Made by a program: the position numbers and the translations under genes. Under the pieces are notes generated by a model, which did not search any database, was not told the origin of the DNA, and worked only from the letters and a program-made list of their open reading frames with translations. A DNA stretch of 64,000 nucleotides from Spirosoma sp. (GTDB lineage: Bacteria; Bacteroidota; Bacteroidia; Cytophagales; Spirosomataceae): contig NZ_JAPLET010000010.1 of assembly GCF_026391055.1 (NCBI RefSeq), forward strand, positions 1-64,000, read 5' to 3'. Below are positions 1 to 9,483 of this stretch, one piece after another; the stretch's first letter is position 1, and each line of letters starts with the position of its first letter.

Positions 1-63
1 TAACGAGTTGATTACCAGTAGCTTTCGCTTGTGTTTTCGACTCATTCCCGATGTTTGGGAGTG

Positions 64-94
64 CAAAGGTAGGCTGATTTTACCCCCTTGTCAA
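64..94 (-). promoter_or_regulatory. Bacteroidota-type promoter pointing out of the left edge
   Basis: Read on the minus strand, TTG (92-94) is followed after a 20-nt spacer by TACCTTTG (64-71). This matches the Bacteroidota sigma consensus of a TTG-type -33 element and a TAnnTTTG -7 element. The downstream 16 nt (52-67) are identical to the start region of the tRNA-Arg(CCG) promoter at 26644-26659, so the target beyond the left edge may be a stable RNA or translation gene. That last point is inference. The rest of 1-325 shows no gene. Confidence 0.6.
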
Positions 95-325
95 GGCCCG
101 GCCTGAAAATAATTGGGGCTACACCAAACATTATTCGGTAAGGTGCGCAATCTCAATTAGTTACCGTTCGAAAAAAGTTGAAAACTTTTTTCGAATACTC
201 TTGTTTTGGCGCGCTTCATGAGGTAAAAAGGCCACTCAAGCCGTCTTTATGCCCGTTATGCGGACCTCATGAGTTATATTGCATCTTCCTTTTGTATCAA
301 TTCATCCAATACAATTTGTCATCTA

Positions 326-1552
326 ATGAAAATACTACATACGGCAGACTGGCATTTGGGGAAGCGACTTCAGGATTTTCAGCGACTTCAGGAACAACGG
401 GATGTACTGGCCGAAATTGTTCAGGTCGCTAATCGGGAGGATGTAGATCTGGTTTTAGTAGCGGGCGACTTGTTCGACACCTTCAATCCAGATCCCAAAG
501 CTGAGGACTTATTGTATAGTACGCTGAAAGAGTTAACAGCAAATGGTCAACGGACGGTAGTGGCCATTGCCGGGAATCACGATAACCCGGACCGGATCGA
601 AGCACAGGATCATTTCGGGCGGGAGTGCGGAATTATCTTCGCCGGCTTTCCAAAGACAGAGGTTCGTTCCTATGAACTAAGTTGCGAAGCCAAACTGCTT
701 TGCTCGGCACCGGGATTTATTGAGTTGAAGTTGCCCCGGCATGATGCGCCTGTTCGTATTATACTAACGCCCTATGCTAATGAGACCCGCCTTCGTGCCT
801 ACCTTGGAATGATAGGCCTCGACGATGAACTCCGGCAGCATTTGCAGAAGCACTGGGCGGCTCTGGCCGATACTTATATGGATGAGCAGGGCATCAACTT
901 ACTAATGGCTCATCTGTTCGTGATGAAACGGGGGGGTGAGCAGCCCGAAGAATCGGATGATGAGCGTAGTATTCTGCAGGTGGGTGGCGCGTCGGTTGTG
1001 TATACAGACATGATCCCCCCCCAGATCCAGTATACAGCGCTTGGGCATTTACACCGGTATCAGCAGATAGCGGGCGGTCCTTCTCCTGTTATATATAGCA
1101 GCAGCCCGTTGGCGTATAGTTTTGCCGAGGCCGATCAGCAGAAATACGTCGTTCTTATTGACGCTGAAGCCGGGCATCCCGTTACGGTTACCCCGGTCCC
1201 ACTAGCTACTGGAAAGCGGTTGCTGCGTCCAAAGTTCAAGCGGGTCGATGAAGCGGTGGAATGGCTGCGGGAAAACCCGAACTGTTATGCCGAAATAACC
1301 CTGCAAACGACAGCGTTTCTGACAAGCGACGAACGCCGGCAATTACAGCAGGCGCATGAATCGCTGGTGACGATCATCCCGGACGTACGCGACGTGGAAG
1401 AAACGGAGCAGGAATCAGCACCCGCTATTGACCTTAGCCAGAGTATGGAAGCGCTGTTCACGAGTTATTTTAAAAATAAGAACAAAGGGCAGGAGCCAAA
1501 CGAGCGGCTACAGCATTTGTTCAAAGAGATTTTAGCAACCGAACCTGAATGA
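326..1552 (+). CDS. sbcD: Exonuclease SbcCD subunit D (Mre11-like nuclease)
   Basis: Nuclease subunit of the SbcCD complex, a Mn-dependent 3'-5' double-strand exonuclease and hairpin endonuclease that processes palindromes and blocked DNA ends in the cytoplasm. The calcineurin-like phosphoesterase motifs are all visible: DWH at residues 8-10 (HTADWHLG), GDLFD, GNHDNP, a MAHLF histidine and ALGHLH. At 408 aa the length is normal for the family. The frame stays open upstream to an ATG at 269, but family proteins begin at MKILHTADWH, which is the ATG at 326. The TGA overlaps the ATG of sbcC (ATGA), so the two subunits are translationally coupled. No strong Shine-Dalgarno site is seen, as is usual in this phylum. 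Confidence 0.95.
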   Translation: MKILHTADWHLGKRLQDFQRLQEQRDVLAEIVQVANREDVDLVLVAGDLFDTFNPDPKAEDLLYSTLKELTANGQRTVVAIAGNHDNPDRIEAQDHFGRECGIIFAGFPKTEVRSYELSCEAKLLCSAPGFIELKLPRHDAPVRIILTPYANETRLRAYLGMIGLDDELRQHLQKHWAALADTYMDEQGINLLMAHLFVMKRGGEQPEESDDERSILQVGGASVVYTDMIPPQIQYTALGHLHRYQQIAGGPSPVIYSSSPLAYSFAEADQQKYVVLIDAEAGHPVTVTPVPLATGKRLLRPKFKRVDEAVEWLRENPNCYAEITLQTTAFLTSDERRQLQQAHESLVTIIPDVRDVEETEQESAPAIDLSQSMEALFTSYFKNKNKGQEPNERLQHLFKEILATEPE

Positions 1553-4500
1553 TACCCATTAAACTGTCAATTCAAGGACTTTATTCATATCAGGACTTAC
1601 AGGAAATCGACTTCCAGCAATTAATTGGTTCGAGTGTTTTTGGCATCTTCGGTAAAGTGGGCAGCGGCAAAACCTCGCTGCTGGAAGCCATAAGTTTTGC
1701 CTTATACGGAAAGACCGAGCGACTGAACGCAAAAGATAATCAGGCCTATAATATGATGAACCTGAAGTCGAAGCACCTGATCATCGACTTTCAGTTTCAG
1801 GCGGGTCCGGAGCAACAGTTATACAAGTTTGTTTATGAAGCGAAGCGTCATCCGAAAAAGCACCACGAAATAGGGCCGGGTGAACGTCGGATGTTCATTC
1901 GGCAGGGCGATGAGTGGCAACCTATCGGTAACGAGAAAGAAGATGTCGCCGTCCTGTCCAAACAGATTCTGGGGTTGGATTACGACAACTTTAAGCGGAC
2001 CATCATTATTCCGCAAAACCAGTTTAGAGAGTTTCTAGAGCTTAGTCCTACCGAGCGGACGAAGATGATGAACCAGTTGTTCAAGCTCGACCAGTATGAC
2101 CTGGCCGCCCGGGTGAGTAAACTGAGCAAAGCGAATGACGATCAACTGGCTGAACTTCGCGGGTTGTTATCCCCCCTGGAAGCCGTTACACCCGAAGCGA
2201 TTGATCAGGCAAAGGCAGCGATTACCGGTATCTCTGAGTCGCTAAGCCTAAAAGAAGCCGAAATCAACGAGCTGTCTCCTGCTGAACAACGACTACTCGA
2301 AAACCAGAAACGAAGTCAAACGCTGGCATCGACCCAACAGGAACTTACACAACTCCTCAACCGGGCACCGCTTTATCACCAACGGGAACAGGCGCTGGCT
2401 ATGTACGAAACGTGTTTACTTGTCTTTCAGGCCGATTTTTCCAGCATTGACAAACTCCATTCCCGGAAGTCCAGGCTAATCGATCAGGAACGAGCGGCCC
2501 AGCAACAACTCCTGTCCGTAACGAAGCGGCTGGTGAGTTTGCGGAGTTTGTACGAAGCGGCAAAGCAAGCCTACGAAACCCGCGATGAGCTACAGCAGAA
2601 AATCGACGAACTGGATACGGTGCAGCAGATTAGAACGCTGCAACAAACCGTTAGTCAGCAAACCCGTAACCGCGACACGCTGGCCAGTCAACTCAACCAG
2701 CAAGAGGCTTTAATCGAACGGCATAAAGCGACCCGCGCCCGACACCAGCTTATTCTTGATAACGGCATCGGGCGGACGTCCGATCTGGAGCGACTCTACA
2801 AGGTCAGGAACTGGTTTGCGGCCTATAAACCCCTGAAGAAACAGGCCGACGATCTTCAATTGGCCGTTGATAAATACGACCGGGCTATTGAAAAACTTAA
2901 GCAGCAGAAGAACGATGCGCTGGTGGGATTTCCGCCCGATTGGACTGATCTAACGCTCAAAACCTTACCGGATGCAATTGAGGAGGCTCTTGTCAAATTT
3001 AAAGAAGTTCGGCAGGAACGCGAGGATAGACACCGGAAATTACTCGTTCAGGATGAGTTACGAAAGTATGCTGATGCCCTGAACGAAGGACAACCCTGCC
3101 CGCTTTGTGGATCAACGCACCATCCTAACCGACACAAAGGCGATGAGGAAAGCATTGACGTGAAAGGTAGCGAAGCGGGTTTACAGAAGGTGATCCAGCG
3201 AATAGAGGTTACCAGCAAGCTACAGCTCGCCATTAAGGAATTGACGACAAAACTGCGGAGCGAACACGAAAACGGCAAACGGATCACGCAGGAACGCACC
3301 GAAATCGTCAGGCAGTTGACCGAGCACGAGGACAATTTTATGTGGCCGGAGTTCTCAAAAGAGCAGGAAGGCGACGTGATCAAGGCTATTCAGAAAGAAA
3401 GCGACGCACAAAGGCAACTTATGGACGCTCAAAAAGCGATTCAGGATCTCGAAAAGCTGATAGGAGAAGCTGAAGCGACTTATAACGACCTGACCAAAAA
3501 AGTGGTCGACGCGGGGAATGCCATTGCCGGATTGAGCGGACAGTTGAAAACAGCGGCCGAATCGCTGGAACATTTTCAGCTGGAAGAAGTGAAAAACTGG
3601 GGCCTCGACCAGATCGCCGATCTACGCGAGTCACTCACAAAAACATACCATCAGGCGAAAGTTCACTTCGACAATACGGCAAAACAGCAGGGTGAAGCCG
3701 AAAAAGACCAGGCAACGGTTGACGAACAGATTCAGCAGTTGCACAATCAGTTGGCCGACATCGCGGCTGAACTGAGCACTCTGGAAGCAACCATCGCGCA
3801 AAATCTGGCCGATCAAAACCTAACCCGCGAGCAGGTGAACCAGATTCTACAATCTAACCTGAACATCGGTCAGGAACGACAACAGATCAACGAATACAAC
3901 GAAAAGCGAAGCGGTCTGCAACTACAAGTCAACACACTACAGACTGAGTTGACCGAACATCCATTCGACCCGGCCGAATTAATAGCGGTTCAACAACAAC
4001 TGGCGACATTACAAGCCGAGAAAGATGCGCTCAATAAGGAACATGGTCGTGCTACCAGTGTGCTGGCTGCACTCGAAAGCCAGTGGCAGCAAAAACTGGA
4101 ACACCAGAAACGCCATGACGAGCTTGACTTGAGGAAACAGGATTTGAAGAAAATGGACGAAATGTTCCGGGCGCAGGGCTTCGTGAACTACGTGTCGTCG
4201 GTTTACCTGAAAAACCTCTGCGAATCAGCTAATGAGCGTTTTTTCAAGCTGACCAATAACCAGCTTCGGCTGGAGCTTGACGACAAAAACAACTTCCTGG
4301 TGCGTGATTTCCTCAACAGCGGTGAGGTACGAAGTGTTAAGACGCTTTCGGGTGGTCAGACATTCCAGGCAGCACTGTCGCTGGCGCTGGCGCTGTCGGA
4401 TAATATTCAGCATTTGACAAAAGCAAAGCAAAATCTGTTTTTCCTGGATGAAGGATTCGGCACGCTCGACAAAGACTCCCTACAAACGGTCTTCAAAACG

Positions 4501-4638
4501 TTGAAAGCACTCCGTGCCGAAAACCGGGTGGTTGGCATTATCTCGCACGTTGAAGAGCTTCAGCAGGAAGTGGATCATTTTATTCGGGCCGAGTCGACCG
4601 AGAACGGCAGCCGGATTATTCGGAGTTGGGAGAGTTGA
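1549..4638 (+). CDS. sbcC: Exonuclease SbcCD subunit C (Rad50-like ATPase)
   Basis: SMC-type ATPase partner of SbcD. The order is diagnostic: Walker A GKVGSGKT at residues 35-42, a Q-loop region, a long coiled coil rich in Q, E, L and K, the zinc-hook CPLC at residues 517-520 in the middle of the protein, a second coiled coil, the ABC signature LSGGQ at 933-937 and Walker B LFFLDE at 963-968. Two copies dimerise through the hook and clamp DNA for SbcD to cut. At 1029 aa it has normal size. It starts inside the sbcD stop codon (ATGA overlap), so the pair is a two-gene operon. No truncation or missing motif was seen. Confidence 0.95.
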   Translation: MIPIKLSIQGLYSYQDLQEIDFQQLIGSSVFGIFGKVGSGKTSLLEAISFALYGKTERLNAKDNQAYNMMNLKSKHLIIDFQFQAGPEQQLYKFVYEAKRHPKKHHEIGPGERRMFIRQGDEWQPIGNEKEDVAVLSKQILGLDYDNFKRTIIIPQNQFREFLELSPTERTKMMNQLFKLDQYDLAARVSKLSKANDDQLAELRGLLSPLEAVTPEAIDQAKAAITGISESLSLKEAEINELSPAEQRLLENQKRSQTLASTQQELTQLLNRAPLYHQREQALAMYETCLLVFQADFSSIDKLHSRKSRLIDQERAAQQQLLSVTKRLVSLRSLYEAAKQAYETRDELQQKIDELDTVQQIRTLQQTVSQQTRNRDTLASQLNQQEALIERHKATRARHQLILDNGIGRTSDLERLYKVRNWFAAYKPLKKQADDLQLAVDKYDRAIEKLKQQKNDALVGFPPDWTDLTLKTLPDAIEEALVKFKEVRQEREDRHRKLLVQDELRKYADALNEGQPCPLCGSTHHPNRHKGDEESIDVKGSEAGLQKVIQRIEVTSKLQLAIKELTTKLRSEHENGKRITQERTEIVRQLTEHEDNFMWPEFSKEQEGDVIKAIQKESDAQRQLMDAQKAIQDLEKLIGEAEATYNDLTKKVVDAGNAIAGLSGQLKTAAESLEHFQLEEVKNWGLDQIADLRESLTKTYHQAKVHFDNTAKQQGEAEKDQATVDEQIQQLHNQLADIAAELSTLEATIAQNLADQNLTREQVNQILQSNLNIGQERQQINEYNEKRSGLQLQVNTLQTELTEHPFDPAELIAVQQQLATLQAEKDALNKEHGRATSVLAALESQWQQKLEHQKRHDELDLRKQDLKKMDEMFRAQGFVNYVSSVYLKNLCESANERFFKLTNNQLRLELDDKNNFLVRDFLNSGEVRSVKTLSGGQTFQAALSLALALSDNIQHLTKAKQNLFFLDEGFGTLDKDSLQTVFKTLKALRAENRVVGIISHVEELQQEVDHFIRAESTENGSRIIRSWES

Positions 4639-4789
4639 AAATACTGGCCGAGTAAACACTAGCTTCATGAAGAAGCACGGCGGGGGCGCCCGTGCGACAA
4701 ATGCCCGCGCCAAGCTCCGTATCCAATTATTAACAAATCTTGAAGTTGACTGGTAAACAACGGGGCTGTTTTACTTTTGGCCCCGAATT

Positions 4790-4816
4790 GTAGCGCGGAC
4801 TAAAGATCCACGCTAC
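4790..4816. repeat. Small REP-like palindrome (GTAGCGCGGA type)
   Basis: GTAGCGCGGA (4790-4799) and TCCACGCTAC (4807-4816) form a 10-bp stem with one non-Watson-Crick pair around a 7-nt loop. It lies between sbcC and the PhoD-like gene. Related GTAGCG or CGGA palindromes occur at 13839-13906, 23091-23108 and 43927-43944, which suggests a dispersed intergenic repeat family. Confidence 0.45.
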
Positions 4817-4834
4817 GAAACTAATCTTACTCAA

Positions 4835-5857
4835 ATGAAAAAAATCATTACTCTTGGCCTGCTCGCTTCCGTAGCACTGGCCGGGTGCCGTACGCCCAAA
4901 ATGGGTACGGCCTCTGTTCAAGCCGAAAAGCCGGTTACTAAAATCGCCTTTGGGTCGTGCAGTGACCAAAAACGGCCTCAGCCACTCTGGGATGATATTG
5001 TAGCGCAGAAGCCAGACGTTTGGATCTGGCTGGGCGACAACATCTATGGCGATTCGGAGGTAATGGACACGCTCAGTGCCAAATACGCCCGGCAAAAGTC
5101 GAACCCGGTGTATCAGCAATTGCGGCAGCAGACGTCTATTATTGGTGTATGGGACGATCACGATTATGGCGTAAATGATGGCGGCATGGAATATCCGAAG
5201 CGGAAAGAGAGCCAGCAACTGATGCTTGATTTTTTGGACGTTCCCAAAACCAGTCCGTTGCGCACCCAGGAAGGTGGCTATTCCGCCCATACATACGGCC
5301 CCAAAGGCCAGCGGGTGAAAGTTATTTTGCTGGATGCCCGCTATTTCCGCGACCCGTTAAAGAAAGACGGAAAAGCCAACGTGCCTGATCCATCGGGCGA
5401 CATGCTGGGCGAAACACAGTGGAAATGGCTGGAACAGCAACTTACCAAATCCGATGCCGACGTACACATCATTGGTAGTGGCGTTCAGGTATTGCCCGAA
5501 GAGCATGTCTATGAAAAATGGGCCAACTTTCCCACCGCCCGCAAACGACTGCTGGACCTAATCGCCAAAACAAAACCGAAGGGAGCTTTCTTTATCAGTG
5601 GCGACCGGCACATGGCCGAAGTCTCAAAAGTAAGTGTGCCCGGCCTCGGATACGACCTCTTCGATATTACGAGCAGTGGGCTTACCCACGTATCGGCTCC
5701 GCACGTAGAACCCAACCGCCACCGCGTCGGCGAGATGATCACCAAACTAAACTACGGCCTGATCATGATTGACTGGAACGCTAAACCGCTAAAAGCCACC
5801 GTCCGCATTAATGGCGATGAACAGGCAACATACCTAGCGCAGGCAATAACGTTTTAG
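4835..5857 (+). CDS. PhoD-like metallophosphatase lipoprotein
   Basis: Secreted or membrane-anchored phosphoesterase of the alkaline phosphatase D class. The N-terminus has a short basic start, a hydrophobic core and the lipobox LAGC near residue 18, which predicts a lipoprotein. The metal-binding motifs of the PhoD metallophosphatase domain follow in order: FGSCSDQ, WLGDNIYGD, WDDHDYG and SGDRHMAE. At 340 aa it lacks the large extra N-terminal domain of Bacillus PhoD and matches the shorter phosphodiesterase/PhoD form common in Bacteroidota. The likely substrates are phosphodiesters or phosphomonoesters at the cell surface; the exact substrate cannot be read from sequence. It is transcribed alone and converges on fabI. 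Confidence 0.85.
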   Translation: MKKIITLGLLASVALAGCRTPKMGTASVQAEKPVTKIAFGSCSDQKRPQPLWDDIVAQKPDVWIWLGDNIYGDSEVMDTLSAKYARQKSNPVYQQLRQQTSIIGVWDDHDYGVNDGGMEYPKRKESQQLMLDFLDVPKTSPLRTQEGGYSAHTYGPKGQRVKVILLDARYFRDPLKKDGKANVPDPSGDMLGETQWKWLEQQLTKSDADVHIIGSGVQVLPEEHVYEKWANFPTARKRLLDLIAKTKPKGAFFISGDRHMAEVSKVSVPGLGYDLFDITSSGLTHVSAPHVEPNRHRVGEMITKLNYGLIMIDWNAKPLKATVRINGDEQATYLAQAITF

Positions 5858-5943
5858 GTATAGTGAGTGAAATGAGTGCAGTTGAAGTCAAGCTGCGAGA
5901 CCAATCCGTTGTACATCAATCGAACATCTCACAGTTTGACTAA

Positions 5944-6017
5944 GTTGTCAGTAAAATGGGTGCAGTAAGTGGAGTGGTCAGAACCATTACACCTACTGCA
6001 CCCATTTTACTGACAAC
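5944..6017. terminator. Long hairpin between convergent PhoD-like gene and fabI
   Basis: A perfect 24-bp inverted repeat (5944-5967 with 5994-6017) that continues with imperfect pairing towards a short loop. There is no strong T-run, but it lies exactly between two convergent genes and could act as a bidirectional terminator or an mRNA 3'-end stabiliser. The right arm ends 6 nt before the fabI stop codon. Confidence 0.6.
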
Positions 6018-6023
6018 ACTAAA

Positions 6024-6839
6024 TTACTCTTTCGTTACCAGCGCCATAACTTCTTCCGAAATGCCGGTCATGGAGAAACCACCATCATGGAACAGGTTCT
6101 GCATGGTGACCATGCGGGTTAGGTCGGAGAAGAGCGTGATACAGTAGTCGGCGCACTGATCAGCGGTGGCGTTGCCTAAGGGCGCAGTTTTGTCGGCGAA
6201 GTCATAGAACTTGTCGAATCCACCAATACCGCCACCCGCCGTCGTTGGCGTGGGCGATTGCGAAATGGTGTTCACACGTACCTTGTGCGACTTGCCGTAG
6301 CGATAGCCGAAACTCCGGGCTATCGACTCCAGCACCGCTTTGGCATCGGCCATATCAGTATAGAATGGAAACGTCCGCTGGGCCGCCATGTAGGTCAGCG
6401 CCACCACAGAACCCCATTCGCTAATCGCATCCAGCTTATAGGCTGTTTGCATCATTTTATGAAACGACAGCGCCGAGATGTCGATGCTTTGTTTGAACCA
6501 GTCGTAATTCAGGTCTGTATAGGCTTTGCCCTTACGGATATTGGGGCTCATGCCAATGCTGTGCAGCACAAAGTCAACTTTACCACCCAGCACTTCGGTT
6601 GATTTGGTGAACAGATTTTCCAAGTCCTCGACCGACGTCGCATCAGCCGGAATGATCTCTGCATTACACTGTTCAGCGAGTTGTTTAATTGCTCCCATAC
6701 GCATTGCAATGGGCGCGTTAGTGAGGGTAAACGTAGCACCTTCTTCCTTCGCTTTCAAAGCGACCTTCCAGGCGATTGATTTTTCGTCCAGGGCACCGGA
6801 AATGATGCCGCGTTTTCCGTTCAGTAATCCGTAAGCCAT
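6024..6839 (-). CDS. fabI: Enoyl-[acyl-carrier-protein] reductase (NADH), FabI type
   Basis: Catalyses the last step of each fatty-acid elongation round, reducing trans-2-enoyl-ACP with NAD(P)H in the cytoplasm. It is the usual target of triclosan-type inhibitors. The SDR fold is recognisable from MAYGLLNGKRGIISGA with the FabI-type ALDEKSIAW cofactor loop, and from the active-site region LTYMAAQRTFPFYTDM followed by ADAK, giving the FabI Tyr-x6-Lys pair. The open frame extends 12 codons upstream, but family members begin at MAYGLL, so the ATG at 6839 is chosen (271 aa). A TAACTTTG -7-like element lies about 125 nt upstream. It is a single-gene unit facing the PhoD-like gene. Confidence 0.93.
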   Translation of the reverse strand: MAYGLLNGKRGIISGALDEKSIAWKVALKAKEEGATFTLTNAPIAMRMGAIKQLAEQCNAEIIPADATSVEDLENLFTKSTEVLGGKVDFVLHSIGMSPNIRKGKAYTDLNYDWFKQSIDISALSFHKMMQTAYKLDAISEWGSVVALTYMAAQRTFPFYTDMADAKAVLESIARSFGYRYGKSHKVRVNTISQSPTPTTAGGGIGGFDKFYDFADKTAPLGNATADQCADYCITLFSDLTRMVTMQNLFHDGGFSMTGISEEVMALVTKE

Positions 6840-6963
6840 AAATTTAATGTATAATGGATAATGAAAAATAGACAATGAAGACGAGGCACCTGTGTGGTAA
6901 AGAACTCACTGGCGATCACCATCTGTTCTCTACTCTTCATTCTTAACTCTTCACTAATTGCCG

Positions 6964-6971
6964 CAAAGTTA
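6964..6971 (-). promoter_or_regulatory. Probable fabI -7 element (TAACTTTG)
   Basis: A perfect TAnnTTTG on the minus strand in the gap between the hydrolase stop (6974) and the fabI start. No convincing -33 element lies at the right distance, so support is partial. Confidence 0.4.
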
Positions 6972-6973
6972 GG

Positions 6974-8026
6974 TTATTTTTTTGTCGTACCACTTTTTGA
7001 TTGCAGGGCAAATACAGGTGTTGATGCCGGAGCCGGTGGCATGTTCAGAACAGTCGACATAAACGTTTCGGTGGCTTGATAAACACCTTTCAGATCGCCG
7101 GAGGTGAAGTGCGAAGTAATAACGTGTTCGCCCGCGTTCGGGAAAGCCATTTTTTGTTTTTTGTCGGCGGGCGTTCCCAGTTCATCGAACATCGCCAGCA
7201 TGGCCGGTACCGACACTACTTTATCCTGATGCTCGTCATCTTTATAATAATAACCCATGAATACCGGCTGCTTCACTTTCTGAAACTGTTCGGGCGTCAT
7301 GTATCGGTCAAGCATAGTTTGCAGGGTAATCAACCCATTGGTATGGTATTGCGGAAACCAGTATTTAGCCCGCTCACCGCTATAATTGGTATTGATAACG
7401 TGTTCGCCTTTAAAAACCTGGTCGAGTATCTGCTTGCCCCAGGGTCCTGTGGTTAGTTTCAGTGCTGAATTAGCCGTGGCGATACAGGGTGAATAAAGGA
7501 CCAAGCCATCAATTTCGGGGTGGTGAGCGGCCAGATAAAGTGTGAGCATACCTCCTGCTGATGTGCCCATCACGATTACCTTTTCGCCCAGTGATTTGCC
7601 AATCGCCAGCGCCCGTTCGGCAGAAGCTGCGTAGTTGGCGGGGGTTATGTCTTTCAGCGCATCGGGCGAGTCGACGCCGTGTTCGGCGGTACGAGCGAGG
7701 TATAGATTACACCCAAAGTGTTTCGCGATTTGTTTGTGGACCGGATCACCTTCGGCCCAACTGGCCGAAAAACCATGTATGTAAACGATACTGTAAGGCG
7801 TTTTAACCTTTTTCAGACTGTCGGCCCAAATAATGCGGGCTTCATTATCGGGGCGCAGATTCGCCTTGCTTTCCGAGTCTGCAAGGCTTTTCTCCAGCTT
7901 TACCAGGTCAGGGTCGAGTATAATGGCTTCTTCTTTAACAGCATCGGGGTGCGCGGTAGGACCCAGAAAGTAACTAACGCCGATAGCGGCTACCAGCAGG
8001 CCTGTAATCGTAAAAAACCGTTTCAT
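6974..8026 (-). CDS. Alpha/beta hydrolase (esterase or lipase-like), exported
   Basis: A 350-aa serine hydrolase. It begins MKRFF followed by a hydrophobic segment (about residues 5-22), a signal peptide or membrane anchor. The fold is shown by IVYIHGFSASW (oxyanion-hole HG), the nucleophile elbow GTSAGG and the C-terminal GEHVI histidine region. The ATG overlaps the TGA of the upstream methyltransferase gene (ATGA on the minus strand), so the two are co-transcribed, although no functional link is obvious. The closest general description is a lysophospholipase or carboxylesterase of the periplasm or inner membrane. The substrate is unknown. Confidence 0.8.
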   Translation of the reverse strand: MKRFFTITGLLVAAIGVSYFLGPTAHPDAVKEEAIILDPDLVKLEKSLADSESKANLRPDNEARIIWADSLKKVKTPYSIVYIHGFSASWAEGDPVHKQIAKHFGCNLYLARTAEHGVDSPDALKDITPANYAASAERALAIGKSLGEKVIVMGTSAGGMLTLYLAAHHPEIDGLVLYSPCIATANSALKLTTGPWGKQILDQVFKGEHVINTNYSGERAKYWFPQYHTNGLITLQTMLDRYMTPEQFQKVKQPVFMGYYYKDDEHQDKVVSVPAMLAMFDELGTPADKKQKMAFPNAGEHVITSHFTSGDLKGVYQATETFMSTVLNMPPAPASTPVFALQSKSGTTKK

Positions 8027-9483
8027 ACATATTCCTTTATATCCATTCTGATTCGCCAGTCTTTCGGAAGATAGTTGTTAACGCGAGTACCTACTCCTTT
8101 TACCCAACCCAGATTTACCCCTTTGTACTTAGCCAATAACCAGCCTTTTACGGGTTCATCGAACACCAGATTCTCTTTCTTAAAGTAGCGCAGGGCATCC
8201 TCTTTACTCAGTTCGAGCCCCGGCAAATCCTGATTCACCGCCGTACTCAGCGCCAACGCGTGCGACGGCACAAAGTCCGTTCCTTTAAACTGACCCATTT
8301 CCAGACCAAAGCCTTTGCTTTTCAAAGCACTATCGAGGAAAAGATACGTTTTTTCGAGCGCTTTGGGCAAGGCCATTACATCACCATTGGGTTTTTCCCA
8401 AAACGAGAAATCGGCCGGATGCTGTAGCCACTTAGCCGCCGACGCCGTTTCGCGGGGCCTAAGGGCGCGAATGGTGCGAAACGTGCGGGCGTCGAGTTTA
8501 ACCGGAGCCGTAAACGCCGTTTTCTTGAAGACGCTGATAAAAAAACCTTCGCCCCGAACCCGCTGCGGATAGCATTGATACCCGACAGCCTCACCCGTTT
8601 CGGGATCACCCGCCTGTCGTTCAACGATATTCCATTCCGAAGGCAGAATGAGCGGCTTATTACGAAACCCGATTTCGGTCAGGTACTGGACGTTTCCGGC
8701 GTTTTCAAGATCATTATATGTACAGGTACTGTAAATCAGAATACCGTCTTTATCCAGCAGGGGCGCGGCTGCGGCCAGAATGCGCTTCTGTCGAGCCGAA
8801 CACAGCTCGACACTCGCTTCCGACCACTCCTGCATGGCGTCGGGATCTTTTCGGAACAGGCCTTCTCCCGAGCAGGGTGCATCGACCAGCACCACATCGA
8901 AAAAGCCAGTCAGCTTGCTCATGTCTTCCGGGTCGTGGTTGCTTACTACCACATTTGGGTACCCCCATTTGTCCACATTTTCGCGTAATACCGACACCCG
9001 GCTCCGAATCACTTCATTACATACTAATAGACTATCGGAGTGTAGGGCCGACGCCAGTAACGTACTTTTACCGCCCGGAGCCGCGCATAAATCCAGCACC
9101 CTCAACGGCCGGTCGAGATTGACTGTTTGCCGAAGGGCTTCGTGCAACAACATCGACGAAGCTTCCTGCACATAATAAGCACCGGCCTGAAACAACGGAT
9201 CAAGCGTGAAACTGGGGCGTTCGGGCAGGTAATAGCCATCGGGACACCAGGGAATGGGCACCAGATCAGTGGTGTCATAAGCCGCCCCACCCAATTTTCG
9301 GGCATTAATGCGGATACTCACCGGCGTTGATTGCACCAGTGCCGATTTAAATTCGGCAAACTCTGCCCCCAACTGCGCCTGCATCTGCGCCAGAAACGCG
9401 GAAGGCCACTCAGCCCCAGGCTGAATTGACTGGGACGACTCAGCCGGAAGATGAGCTTTACCTGGCAGCTTGTTTGTTGTCAT
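8023..9483 (-). CDS. rsmF: rRNA (cytosine-C5) methyltransferase, RsmF/NOL1-NOP2-Sun family
   Basis: SAM-dependent m5C methyltransferase acting on 16S rRNA during ribosome assembly. Visible motifs are the SAM-binding LDLCAAPGGKST, motif IV VDAPCSGEGLFRKDP with the releasing cysteine, and motif VI YSTCTYNDLENAG with the catalytic cysteine. The C-terminal part, after about residue 320, fits the extra RsmF-type RNA-binding domain. The frame is open up to 9540, but that start would overlap the divergent kdsC start (9531), and MTTNKL at 9483 gives a clean 486-aa protein. TATTTTTG at 9488-9495, read on the minus strand, is a -7-like element only a few nt upstream. The RsmF name rather than a sister m5C enzyme is inferred from length and the C-terminal domain. 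Confidence 0.85.
   Translation of the reverse strand: MTTNKLPGKAHLPAESSQSIQPGAEWPSAFLAQMQAQLGAEFAEFKSALVQSTPVSIRINARKLGGAAYDTTDLVPIPWCPDGYYLPERPSFTLDPLFQAGAYYVQEASSMLLHEALRQTVNLDRPLRVLDLCAAPGGKSTLLASALHSDSLLVCNEVIRSRVSVLRENVDKWGYPNVVVSNHDPEDMSKLTGFFDVVLVDAPCSGEGLFRKDPDAMQEWSEASVELCSARQKRILAAAAPLLDKDGILIYSTCTYNDLENAGNVQYLTEIGFRNKPLILPSEWNIVERQAGDPETGEAVGYQCYPQRVRGEGFFISVFKKTAFTAPVKLDARTFRTIRALRPRETASAAKWLQHPADFSFWEKPNGDVMALPKALEKTYLFLDSALKSKGFGLEMGQFKGTDFVPSHALALSTAVNQDLPGLELSKEDALRYFKKENLVFDEPVKGWLLAKYKGVNLGWVKGVGTRVNNYLPKDWRIRMDIKEYV

Noticed and set aside
3048..3634. Several long minus-strand frames inside sbcC
   Set aside because: They are shadows of the well-supported coiled-coil coding frame and show no family features.
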